Source: Trinickia soli
GTDB taxonomy: Bacteria; Pseudomonadota; Gammaproteobacteria; Burkholderiales; Burkholderiaceae
DNA: 64,000 nt
Direction: 5' to 3'
Assembly (NCBI RefSeq): GCF_002879855.1
Contig: NZ_PNYB01000002.1
Span: 310,001 to 374,000, forward strand
The translations under genes were made by a program, and so were the position numbers. This document shows positions 1 to 9,300 of this stretch, one piece after another. The notes under the pieces are model-generated. The model was not told the DNA's origin, searched no databases, and was given only the letters and a program-made list of their open reading frames with translations. The first letter of the stretch is position 1. Each line of letters begins with the position of its first letter.

Positions 1-2224
1 TCGAAAAGAATTCGACGAATGCTTGCGCAGCGCCCGGCGCGTCGTTGCGATCGGCCAACGCGGTACGCACCGCCTCCCGCGGCAACCTACGCCACAAACG
101 GCGAAGCTGAGCGCGTCCGCGGTCCGCTTCGTTCCAGACCGGGTTGCGCGCGAGCGCCGCCAACCAGCGACGCAACGGTATGCCGTGATAGCGTGCAAGC
201 CGTGTCAGCATCGCGAGCACGGCATCGACCGAGCCGATCGACGCGTCGCTCGATGTCGCCCCAGGCTTGGGCGAGCCCGTTGCAGTCAATCTCGCCCGAT
301 GCGACAGCGCACTCAGTTCGGCCGCATCGAATCGCGTGGGCGTCAAGCGCAGCGCGCGCAGCAACCCGGGCCACGACGCAACGAACGCAGCGGCGAGGTC
401 GCCGGACCCGGCAACGGCCGATGCTTCACGAAGGCCTTCTATCGCTGCAGGAACCGGCTTGGCCGCAGCTAACGACGACCCGGATTCGCCAACGACATCC
501 GGCGCCGCATCACGGCCGGCGTTCGTGGCCACTCGCACGAGCCCGGCGCGCAGCATACGCATCCGCCGCACAGTCCCCGGTGCACTGTGCGTCGCCAGCA
601 ACAGCACGTCGACGAGTTCTGCCGGGGGCAGTTGCATCGCCTCCGCCGCTTTTGTCAGCATCCGCTCAAGCCAAATCGTTTCTGAGAAGGCCCCCGCTCG
701 TAGTGCAACGAGCGTTTCGAGCGTCGCCGCCGATATCGCCCGCCGTAATGTCGCGCGTCGCGACATCGGCCACGGCGTGTGCTCGATCAATGCATCGAGT
801 GCCGCGAGCGTGCCGACGATGCTCCGCGCAGCCGTAGGCTCGATTTCGGCAATCCATTCGGCGCGCGCCTTGGCGTCGAGCGAAGCGGCCAAACGCTCCT
901 GCCGCCTTTGCACGTCGACGCTCCGCAGGCGAGTCCGACCACCGCGGTTTGGGCCGCCTTCGCCGCCACCGACACTCCATGCATCGTCGCCGCGCAACAA
1001 CGCAACCATGCGGGAGGGCGAACGGCGGGCGATGCGTAACGCCACTTTCACCGGGTCGAAGTTTTCGTCTGCAAACCACGGCAGTGCGCCGAAATCCAGG
1101 TAAAAGGCGAGCGTTTGCGCATCGCGGGCATCGCCTTCGGCCGGCATGCGGTCGTCTTCTTGCGGATCGACCTCGCGCGCAACATGTTCTCCGTCTTGCT
1201 CGTGCGAGGCATGGATACCCGGCCCCTCGGGTCTGGCCCGCAGCGCGGCGTCTTCGCGCAGGTCGACCAGAATCCGGTGCAACGATTCATCGCGCTCGAC
1301 CTCCTTGGAAGCCGATCCCAACCGCTCGAGCAATGCATCGATCAACGTGAGGTACTCGAGCCCTGCCCGCGTCGCCAAGCCTCGCAGCAGCGCGGAGAGG
1401 AACGAACGTCGGTTGAAGCGGCCACCGCGGTCCGCCAGCAGGTAGGCAAAAACCGTTTGCCAAAGCGCGTCGTCGAAATCGTCGGGACGCATTCGCGCAA
1501 CGGGCGCTGCACGCTGACGCGCGGCGACATAGCGCACATCGCCGAGCACCTCTTGCGCATCGTTCGGTCGAAGCGCTTGCACCGCACGCACACGCATCGT
1601 CGCCGTCATCGCACCGACCCAGCGCTCGCGGCGCGCCGTATGCCGTCCATGCTCGCGCATCAACCGAACGAGCGCGGCCGTATCGGCATCGAGCGCATCG
1701 AGGAAGGTCTGTTCGATCGTGTCGGCGCCAGCGGTGACGCGGCCTTCGAACCATGCAGCGAGCCTCGACAGACGCGCATCGCCCCACGCATGCGACCCCG
1801 CACCCGCATGGTTGGACGCCCTGCTCCCTGGGGGCTCCGCCGACGCGGCCAGATCCGAGAATCCTGGCGCGGTCGATGTCGCACTGCGCGCGTCCGTGCT
1901 CTGATCCGCCACGGTTCGCCTGGCACCGACGACGGACGCCGGAAAGCCGAATCGGTCGATCAGCGCCGTACGCAAAAGCCCCACGAGCCGCTCTTCGAGT
2001 CGTGCTTCGAGCTGTTCGTGCGCGACAGACCCGAGGTCGATCTCGATTCGTGCGAGGATGCGCTCGCGCGCGTCCCCGGCGTAGCCTTCCAATGCTTCGT
2101 CGATCAGCGCAGGCAGCCGCTCGCGCGCGAATCGCGCGAGGCGATCGCCGATCGTCGTGGCGTCGGCGCGGCGGGTAATCGTCGGCTCCAGTACGACCCG
2201 ACTCACGCGCGAAGCACGGTCCAT
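1..2224 (-). CDS. eCIS tape-measure family protein (CIS_TMP-like), C-terminus cut by window edge
   Basis: Reading from base 2224 to the left edge there is one uninterrupted frame of about 741 codons with no stop, so the gene continues outside the window. The ATG overlaps the stop of the preceding baseplate gene as TAATG, the same coupling seen elsewhere in this operon. The N-terminus carries the pattern of the CIS tape-measure family: a short beta segment (VSRVVLEPTI, residues 8-17), a helical RLARFARERLPALIDEAL stretch, then RIEIDLGSV near residue 60. The rest is Ala/Arg/Leu-rich and mostly helical with low-complexity linkers around residues 115-150. The family is found in eCIS loci and is proposed to set the length of the tube; that role here is inferred from family and position. 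Shorter reading frames on both strands in this span are shadows. The family call rests on N-terminal motif memory, not on a search. Confidence 0.8.
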   Translation of the reverse strand, partial: MDRASRVSRVVLEPTITRRADATTIGDRLARFARERLPALIDEALEGYAGDARERILARIEIDLGSVAHEQLEARLEERLVGLLRTALIDRFGFPASVVGARRTVADQSTDARSATSTAPGFSDLAASAEPPGSRASNHAGAGSHAWGDARLSRLAAWFEGRVTAGADTIEQTFLDALDADTAALVRLMREHGRHTARRERWVGAMTATMRVRAVQALRPNDAQEVLGDVRYVAARQRAAPVARMRPDDFDDALWQTVFAYLLADRGGRFNRRSFLSALLRGLATRAGLEYLTLIDALLERLGSASKEVERDESLHRILVDLREDAALRARPEGPGIHASHEQDGEHVAREVDPQEDDRMPAEGDARDAQTLAFYLDFGALPWFADENFDPVKVALRIARRSPSRMVALLRGDDAWSVGGGEGGPNRGGRTRLRSVDVQRRQERLAASLDAKARAEWIAEIEPTAARSIVGTLAALDALIEHTPWPMSRRATLRRAISAATLETLVALRAGAFSETIWLERMLTKAAEAMQLPPAELVDVLLLATHSAPGTVRRMRMLRAGLVRVATNAGRDAAPDVVGESGSSLAAAKPVPAAIEGLREASAVAGSGDLAAAFVASWPGLLRALRLTPTRFDAAELSALSHRARLTATGSPKPGATSSDASIGSVDAVLAMLTRLARYHGIPLRRWLAALARNPVWNEADRGRAQLRRLWRRLPREAVRTALADRNDAPGAAQAFVEFFS

Positions 2225-5200
2225 TACGGCAACGCGTAGCCGCGTGCGTCGATACGTTCGATGAAGCGGCGCAAATCCGCGGCTTCATCGATCGGGCGGG
2301 ACGGCGCCTGGGCAGAGGCGAAAGCACGCTGGCCCGCGCGCCACGCGTCGTTCAACCGTTCGAATTCGGTCATCTCGCTCAGGCCGATCCAATAGCAGCG
2401 CGCATCCAGATGGACGGGTGTGTTCTCGAAGACGGTGCGCTGCGCGAACGCGCGAAACTCGGGATCCTGGAAGCGAACCGGCCAGTCCGGAAAAATCAGG
2501 CTGACGCGCTGGCGATAAAAGTCGTCGCTGACGCTGGCCGTTTCTGGGCGCAGCAGCACATGCTCGACGACATGAAACCCCTCACCCGCATACAGCTTGC
2601 GTGGGTCGTTCGCCAGTTCATTCAAATAACGAATCAGCCGATCGCGTGCGGCAAGCACCGCTTCGCGCGAATCGCCGCGATGCACGGCCTGCTGCTGTCC
2701 GCCCGGAGGCGTGAACGTCAGAATCCATCGGCCCGTGCCGTCGTGCGTGCGTTCCTGGGCCGGCTCGCGGGTCACGTCATAGTGCGTGGCCGATACACCA
2801 TGTTTCAGCAAACCGGACACGATGTCGCTTTGGGCCGACGAGAAGGTGTACGAGCGCCGGTTTGCACGCGACGCCTTCTCGTTGCTCGATTCGTCGCGTG
2901 CGACGTAGTAGAGAAACGGCGGTGGCTCACGCGTCAGGCGCGCCTCGCCCGTGCGCAAGCGTCCGTTCGCATCCGTGTGCGGTTCGATCCCCAGCAGCAG
3001 CGCCAAGCGGTGCCGATAGCCGCCAGCCGGCTCGTCGGGCAGCTTGCCCGGGCCCGCCATCCTCTCAGGCAAAGCCGGTCCGTAGTCGATACCTGTCGCA
3101 CGTCCGTAGCTCAACGGCACGATATTGGCGAGAAAAACCGTCTTGGCCCGCTGCAACCTCGCCGGCAACGCAGCGCCGCCGTCGCGGCGCGGGTCCAGAC
3201 GCTGCAGCAACGCATTGTCGAAGTGCTCGCCAAAGCGCGCCAGCAGGTGATCGAGAAAGCGATTGCGGCGCTGGACGGCGGGATCGAAGCGAGCCGTCAG
3301 CGCTTGGAGGCCGTTGAGATAGCCGCTCGTCGTCGCCGTATCGGAGGCCGGCAATCGTTCGATGTAGGCCGCATTCAACGTCGGTTCCGAGCTCAACCGG
3401 CGCAGCCATTCGATCAGCTGCTCACGGCCGTCGCGCGCGCTGTCGATCGACGCGAAGCGGATTTCGCCGGTAGCGATCAGTTCACGCTGAGCGTTATGCA
3501 GCGTCAGACGAAGCCAGCCGTTGTCGTCCCGCCGCAGGCGATAGCGTGAGCGTATCGTCCCGTGCTCGAGCATGTCCGACTCGCGCTGCGCGCGTTCGGC
3601 AAGCGTCGGCAACGATCCGCTGTCCAACACGATGCGCCCGCTTTCATCGACGATACGCAGCACGATGCCGCTCAGCGCCCGCACCACCAAATGGCGTGCG
3701 GCAAATGGCGGATCATCGGCGCATCGCGCGAGCAGCGCCGCCACGCGCGCACGCGCGGCTTGCGCCGTCCCGCTCGAACCATAGCGTTCCTCGCCGATCG
3801 CAAGCGCGCTGCCGTCGGCGGCGTCGACGACGAGGCGCCACTCCCACTGCGCCGCTTCGCGTCGATGCTCGACGCGTTCGACGCGATACGCCTGTGGGTC
3901 GCCGCCGCGCCGCACCAGTTCGGCGCGCACCGCCTGCGCGTCGGCGAGGCTGCCCGTCTCGCGCCCGACGAGCACCACGCGCCGCTCGTCGTCGACGACA
4001 TAGACGCCATGCTGCATGCGCTCGGTGCCGTCTAGTCCCGGCGTCTGCGCGAGCAGCGCGAAAACGTCCGGCGGATCGGTCTCGCGCACCGGCGTATGAA
4101 TCAGCGGTTGATAGTAGTAGCTCTGCCTTGCGCCAGCGCCGGATTCGAGCGCGAACAATTGCCAGGCGTTCGCCAGTTGCGCGAGATGGTTCGCCAGCAG
4201 CTGCTCGAATAGCAGCAGATAGCCCTTCAACTGCTGCGCGAGCGCCTCGCGGCGGCGGCGATCGAGGATGACGGGCGGCGCGGCGGACCGGGCGGCGCCG
4301 TCCTCGGTGCGCCAATGCGGCAGTGCCGGAACACCCTCACGGCCGATGCCGTAAGTCATCGGAAACTGATATTGAATCGACGTGTATTGCCCGAGATCGA
4401 CGAACGGCGCAGTGGGCACGCGGCCATAATCGAGCGCCTGCGTTTCGAGCTCCGTATAGTTTTGCTGTTCCGTCAGATCCGCTACGCGTGCTTCGATCAA
4501 ACGGTAGACGCGCGTGGTATCGACGGCTTGCGCAATACCGCCTTCGAGTTCGACTTCGATCTTGTACGGTCCTTTCGGCGGCTCGAAGATCGAGGGCGAG
4601 AGCCGCGGCACTGCATCGTCGCGCAGCAACAGCGTCGCCACCGATGAACCGGGCTCCTCGCCTTCCAGCCGCACTTTCGACACCCGTCGCACGCCTGGCA
4701 CCGAGAGCATGATGTCGACCAGTTCGTCACGCGTGACCCGCCGTTTGTAGTCGGCGAGGTCGCGCTCCTCGATCACGCCGAGCCCGAGCCTCGGCCCAAC
4801 GAACACGGCGTCGGGCGACACGCCCTTCTGCAGCAGCGCTCCCGGCGCCTGTACCTTCGGCGACGGCACGAGCGATTGCTGCAAGGCGAACAGCACATCG
4901 GCCAGCACCTGGGCCGTGTCGGCATGCACGCCGACTTCGATCGTTGCGCAAACGGTAACCGGTTGCGCCTTGAGCAAGGTGATGCCGGCAAGATCCTCGC
5001 CCAGGTTGCGTTGCGCGCGCATCTGGGCAGCCACCGAAGCGAGCAACGATGCGCGATCGGCGTCGCTCGTCATTTCCTCTTCGTAGCTCTCGACGCGAAC
5101 CTCGTAGAGCCCCGACGCGAGGTCCGGCGCGCCGTTCTTCCGCGGCGGCGCAAGCCACGCGTTTTTCAGAAACGTGACGCGGTCATAGAGCATGCGACGG

Positions 5201-5598
5201 TAGTCGGCGAGCGTCCACGGCGCGTTCGTCAGAATGCGCTCGCCTGTCACGAGCGTGTCGCCGGGCCCGTTCGTTCCGCTTGCTGCGCTCGCCGCGCCGA
5301 CTCCGTCCGTACCCGGCTTCGCGGCCAACAACACCGGCATTGCGTGCGTGTTGCGCAGACCCAGGTCGGTCAGCGCATAGCAAAGCTGCTCGAGGATCGT
5401 GACGCCGGGATCGTGCTCGTTGTAGTCGGTCCACGAATCCTGCGTAAGCCGCTGGCAATAGTCGAGCCCACGCGCGATCAACGCCGCATAGTCTTGGGCG
5501 GTTGTCGGCGGCGCGCTGCGCGGGATCGTCGGCGAGCGCTCCGTCGCAGGCGCTTGCGGCCCGGGCAGGCCCACGCGTCCCGTCGTTTCGCTCGGCAT
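2224..5598 (-). CDS. eCIS baseplate wedge protein, Afp12/Pvc12-like
   Basis: This 1124-aa protein should be the second large baseplate subunit of the contractile injection system. Residues 58-72 read DYNEHDPGVTILEQL, followed by CYALTDLGLR, the signature N-terminal motif of Afp12-type and related baseplate-J proteins. The long middle part is rich in tyrosine, arginine and short beta segments, and the C-terminal 150 residues contain a conserved-looking HVVEHVLLRP stretch followed by aromatic, basic sequence. The open frame extends upstream to base 5763, but the ATG at 5598 is preferred because it overlaps the upstream stop as TGATG; the longer version would overlap the neighbouring gene by 165 bases. 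It lies directly before the tape-measure gene. In family members this protein joins Afp11 in the wedges around the spike hub. No signal peptide or membrane segment is visible, as expected for a cytoplasmically assembled particle. Confidence 0.85.
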   Translation of the reverse strand: MPSETTGRVGLPGPQAPATERSPTIPRSAPPTTAQDYAALIARGLDYCQRLTQDSWTDYNEHDPGVTILEQLCYALTDLGLRNTHAMPVLLAAKPGTDGVGAASAASGTNGPGDTLVTGERILTNAPWTLADYRRMLYDRVTFLKNAWLAPPRKNGAPDLASGLYEVRVESYEEEMTSDADRASLLASVAAQMRAQRNLGEDLAGITLLKAQPVTVCATIEVGVHADTAQVLADVLFALQQSLVPSPKVQAPGALLQKGVSPDAVFVGPRLGLGVIEERDLADYKRRVTRDELVDIMLSVPGVRRVSKVRLEGEEPGSSVATLLLRDDAVPRLSPSIFEPPKGPYKIEVELEGGIAQAVDTTRVYRLIEARVADLTEQQNYTELETQALDYGRVPTAPFVDLGQYTSIQYQFPMTYGIGREGVPALPHWRTEDGAARSAAPPVILDRRRREALAQQLKGYLLLFEQLLANHLAQLANAWQLFALESGAGARQSYYYQPLIHTPVRETDPPDVFALLAQTPGLDGTERMQHGVYVVDDERRVVLVGRETGSLADAQAVRAELVRRGGDPQAYRVERVEHRREAAQWEWRLVVDAADGSALAIGEERYGSSGTAQAARARVAALLARCADDPPFAARHLVVRALSGIVLRIVDESGRIVLDSGSLPTLAERAQRESDMLEHGTIRSRYRLRRDDNGWLRLTLHNAQRELIATGEIRFASIDSARDGREQLIEWLRRLSSEPTLNAAYIERLPASDTATTSGYLNGLQALTARFDPAVQRRNRFLDHLLARFGEHFDNALLQRLDPRRDGGAALPARLQRAKTVFLANIVPLSYGRATGIDYGPALPERMAGPGKLPDEPAGGYRHRLALLLGIEPHTDANGRLRTGEARLTREPPPFLYYVARDESSNEKASRANRRSYTFSSAQSDIVSGLLKHGVSATHYDVTREPAQERTHDGTGRWILTFTPPGGQQQAVHRGDSREAVLAARDRLIRYLNELANDPRKLYAGEGFHVVEHVLLRPETASVSDDFYRQRVSLIFPDWPVRFQDPEFRAFAQRTVFENTPVHLDARCYWIGLSEMTEFERLNDAWRAGQRAFASAQAPSRPIDEAADLRRFIERIDARGYALP

Positions 5599-6377
5599 CA
5601 CCACAGTCGCGTCACATGGAAGCGGATCTGCGCAGGCTTGCCGTCGTCGCTGACGCCGTAAGCGAAGTGCGTCCGGATTGCGAGATCGTAAGCGGTGGGC
5701 CGCTTGAACCACCCTGCTCGACGGGGTTGCCAGCGCACTTCGAGCCGCCGCAGCCAGCTCCAACCGCGCGACGTGCGCGTGACGCGAAGGCCTTTCCTGC
5801 TACCGTTGAAGGCCGTGAGCACAACCGCGTGCAGCACGGCCTGGCGGCCGGCCGACTGCGCGCCCGAGACCTGGGCGACGAGTTCGAATGCACAGCATCC
5901 GTTCAGCGCCGGCAGCACGACCTGCCATTTGCCGTCGGCCGGCACTTTGCCGGGCGCCACCGCGGCACCGCCGGGAAAGCCGGCGGTCGTAGACGCCGTG
6001 CCGCCGTATGTGCCGACGCGCGCCGATGCGCCCAGCCAACCCTGCACCGCAAACGGGACCGCGGCATCGCCGGCCGGCACGGTCCACTGGCCATCGGTGT
6101 CGAGCGTGAGCAGCGGCTGCTGTCCTTCGGATAACGCAATGCGGCCAGCCAGATCGTCCTCGATATCGAAGTTGCGCGAGCCGATCGCCAAGGGGCTGGG
6201 ATCGCCCCCGGCTGCGGCGCCGTTCTGCGGCGAGCCGCCGTTCGCTTCGGGATCGGTGCGATGGACGAACGAATCGATGAGCGCCCCGAAGTCTGAGCCC
6301 GTGGGTCGGGCGCCGTCCGCAAAGCGCTTTTTCAGCGCGGCACGCGAAGCCACATCGGCAGGTAGAGTCGTAGCCAT
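5598..6377 (-). CDS. Fibre-like protein of the eCIS locus, 259 aa
   Basis: The protein sits between the Afp11-like and Afp12-like baseplate genes. The N-terminal segment (about residues 12-40) has the pattern LKKRFADGARPTGSDFGALIDSF, a short form of the attachment motif seen at the start of many fibre-like proteins in phage-tail-like loci. A Gly/Ala/Pro-rich middle leads to a C-terminal beta-rich domain of about 110 residues, with NGCCAFELVAQV, a GRQAVLHAVVLTAF segment, alternating aromatics and a terminal HVTRLW. I recall this C-terminal layout from proteins next to baseplate genes in other eCIS loci, so a small fibre or baseplate-decoration role is the best guess; binding to a target is not shown. 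The ATG at 6377 has a GAGG about ten bases upstream. A GTG at 6386, overlapping the upstream stop, is an alternative start adding three residues. Confidence 0.7.
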   Translation of the reverse strand: MATTLPADVASRAALKKRFADGARPTGSDFGALIDSFVHRTDPEANGGSPQNGAAAGGDPSPLAIGSRNFDIEDDLAGRIALSEGQQPLLTLDTDGQWTVPAGDAAVPFAVQGWLGASARVGTYGGTASTTAGFPGGAAVAPGKVPADGKWQVVLPALNGCCAFELVAQVSGAQSAGRQAVLHAVVLTAFNGSRKGLRVTRTSRGWSWLRRLEVRWQPRRAGWFKRPTAYDLAIRTHFAYGVSDDGKPAQIRFHVTRLW

Positions 6378-6382
6378 GGTTT

Positions 6383-9300
6383 TCACGCCTCGTTGAAATC
6401 AGGTGGCCCGTCTGCGTCGCCGCGCGGCGATGCATCGGCTTGGTCGGGAAAATCGATGAAGGTGTCTTCGATCGTTTGCGCATCGAAAAAGCGGTCGCCG
6501 CGCGTACGGTCGCGCCGCCCGCCGCGATGCAATTCGCGCTCGAGGAACTTCACGTAGTACACCGGCGCCATCGCCGGTGCGGCGGCCGATTCGGTTGCGC
6601 TCGTCGTTTGCGCTGCCACGAAATCGTCGCCGATCGTATAGCTGCCGATACCGGCCGGCGCGGGGTCGGGCCCGCCGCCCGCCAGGCCGAGACGATGGGC
6701 ATCGGCCGGCACGAGCACGGACCACGGCGTGCTCGGGCGCACGGGCTGGTTCTGATCGAACCAGAGCACGCGCCAGTCGTTGCCGGCGCCGTCGGCCGAC
6801 ACGTTGTAGATCACCTCGATATGAAATTCGACAAGCTCGGCGATATAGTCGCGCTGACGAATGAAACTCGCGACGGCATTGCCGTCGATCGCGCCATAGC
6901 CGATCGGCTGTCGCCCCGCGGCCTGCGTGCGCCAGGGCGCCAGCGCGCCATCGAGCCCCGCGGCCAACTCGTTCAGGTAGTAGGTCGCGCTCTTGCCGCT
7001 CTTCAAGCGGACGGCAGCCACCACGCGCACCTGCTCGTAGCTTGGATTACGCACGGTCAGGCGCCGCAGGAACGGGGAGACGTAGGGCCGCAGGGTATCG
7101 AGCACGGCGCGCATCGTCGCTTGCGGCACAAACGAAAGACCTGTCGCACCGGACGCCGAGGCGGACGTCGAGGCCACGGAAGCCGGCGTGACGACGAGCA
7201 CGACGTCGCCCGCGCTCAACCGCGCCGCACCGCTATAGCCGTCGCTGTTGCCTGGACCGATGCATTTGACCTGCGCGATCTCGGAGAACGATTCGAGGAC
7301 GAGGCGCTCGTAATCGTACGGTTGGATTGCGCGCTGCTTGTGCCTGAGCCGCTCGGCCACGCGCGTTGCGAACGTGGCCGTCGTTTCGGCCGGCGCGCCG
7401 CCCACCGTGGCGATGGGCTGGGCGACGGCTTTGATCGCCGGCAACTTTGTCGCCAGCCCCGCAATCGCACCGGCCGGCAGATTGGCGATGACGGTTTGCC
7501 CGTCGGTCACGCGGCGCGCCGTCACGGCGTTGGGCATCAAGGCGACGATGTTGCCGATCTCGTCGAGCGGCTCGGAGCGCATCGCGGCGATCCATGCAAA
7601 GCCTGCCGGCATCAGCGTCGTGCGCGTATCGAGTCGCGGCGGCAGCGTCAGCGCCACGATGCCGGAGCTCGTCAGCCCGTAAGTCGTATCCGACAGCACA
7701 TCTTCTTGCCGGAACCGCTGCCAGCGGTTGTCGGCAAGATAGCACCATTGCAGCGCGCCGCCCGGCTCGCCTGCGCCCTGCCCGGCTGCGCTGTCTCGTG
7801 TGAAGTCGAGCTGCTGCGGTGCATGGCGGTCGGCAAGTTGCACGAGCAACGTGAACGTATCGCCGGGCGCCACGCCGGCGAGCCCCAAACATAGCGCGCC
7901 GCGCACGCCGGGCGGGGCGAAGTGCGGTTCGAAACGATGCCGCACGCGCACATGCCCGAACGGCGCGAGCGCATAAAAGCGCAGCATGCCGCCGTGTTCC
8001 GGCGCGTCGAAGCTCAACGTGGCCTGCGCGGTGTAGTCGATCGCAATGCTGCTGGCCGTCGGCACCCAGGGAGGATTGGGGATCGGCACGAGGTCGGCTT
8101 TGTTCGCGCGGTGGTTCGCGCGCGCATTGGCGAGCACCGCTTCGGCCAAGGCGCGCGAGTAGACGTCGTAACCGAATGCACCATCCGGTGCGGCGAGCGT
8201 CACGCGTAGCGCTCCGATCTCTTCATTCGCGCCGAGCGAATCGCCATGTCCTACGCCGACGAACGCAAACCGCGTCGAAGGTGCGGCACGATCGGGCGCC
8301 GAAGCCGATGTGAAGCCGTTCTTCGCGGCCGGCGCGAACAGTGCGACAGGCCCGCCGGCTTCGCTTGCGTCTCGCCATGCGATGCCGTCGTGGCGCGACA
8401 GCGTCGCCTTGAACGACGCGCGTGCGAGCCGCGTGCCGTCGGCTTCGGGCGGATAGCCCTCGTAATAAGCAGCGAAACCGCCGCTGGGCAGATTGAGCCA
8501 ATCGATCGTCATACCGATCCCGGAGATCGGCTTGCACGCGATTTCAGGCGCGCTGATCTGCAAGAAGCTGCCGAGCATCGGCGCAGGCCCGAACGGTTGA
8601 AACGGTTTGCCGATGGCGATCGGCCCCAGATTGCTCTGCACCGTCGCCGACGACAGTCCACGCACGTTCACGCTCAGATTCAAGCGAGTGGCCGAAAGCG
8701 CTTCGAAAAACGAGTATCCGTAGACGGCCGATTGCGGATTCATCACGACCTTGAGCAGCGGCAAAGGCGGCTCCCCGCTGGCGGCGTCTAACGCAAGTGC
8801 AGCGTTGGCCACCACGCCCGGCGCCGCGGCCGATAGTTCGACCACGAGTTCGAGCATCCCGTTACCGGCCGCGACGAGCCGAGCCGATTGCGGTGCGAAC
8901 CAACCTTTGGCGCCCGACAATGTCACGAGGCATGCGTCGGCAAGCAGGCTTTCGATCACGGTATCGGGCGAAACGGCCGCACCGTCTTGCCGCTGCGTCA
9001 GCCAGCCGGCGTAGTCGGCAGCCAGCTGTTCGAGCCGCTGCGAAGCGGATGGCGCGCTCGCCGCGGCCCCCGCCGCCGTATCGCTGCCTGTGGCAGCCTT
9101 CGGCGACGCTGTCGTCGAACGCGGCAAAGGCGATGGCTGACTACCCGGCTCGCCGCCGGCCGGCGGTGTGTCAGGTTCGGCAGCAGCTTCTTCGTAGGCG
9201 AACGCAAGGCGAATCGTGCGCTCTCCGCCCTCGAGCAACAGCAACGGCGATGCCACGACGAAGCCGAGCTGCGCGTCGGGCGCCGTGTTGCCGGCCGCGA

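Noticed and set aside
1115-2239. Long + strand open frame (374 codons) opposite the left-edge gene
   Set aside because: Arg/His-rich shadow of the minus-strand tape-measure-like frame; no ribosome site, no family pattern, and the minus frame is coupled to the operon.
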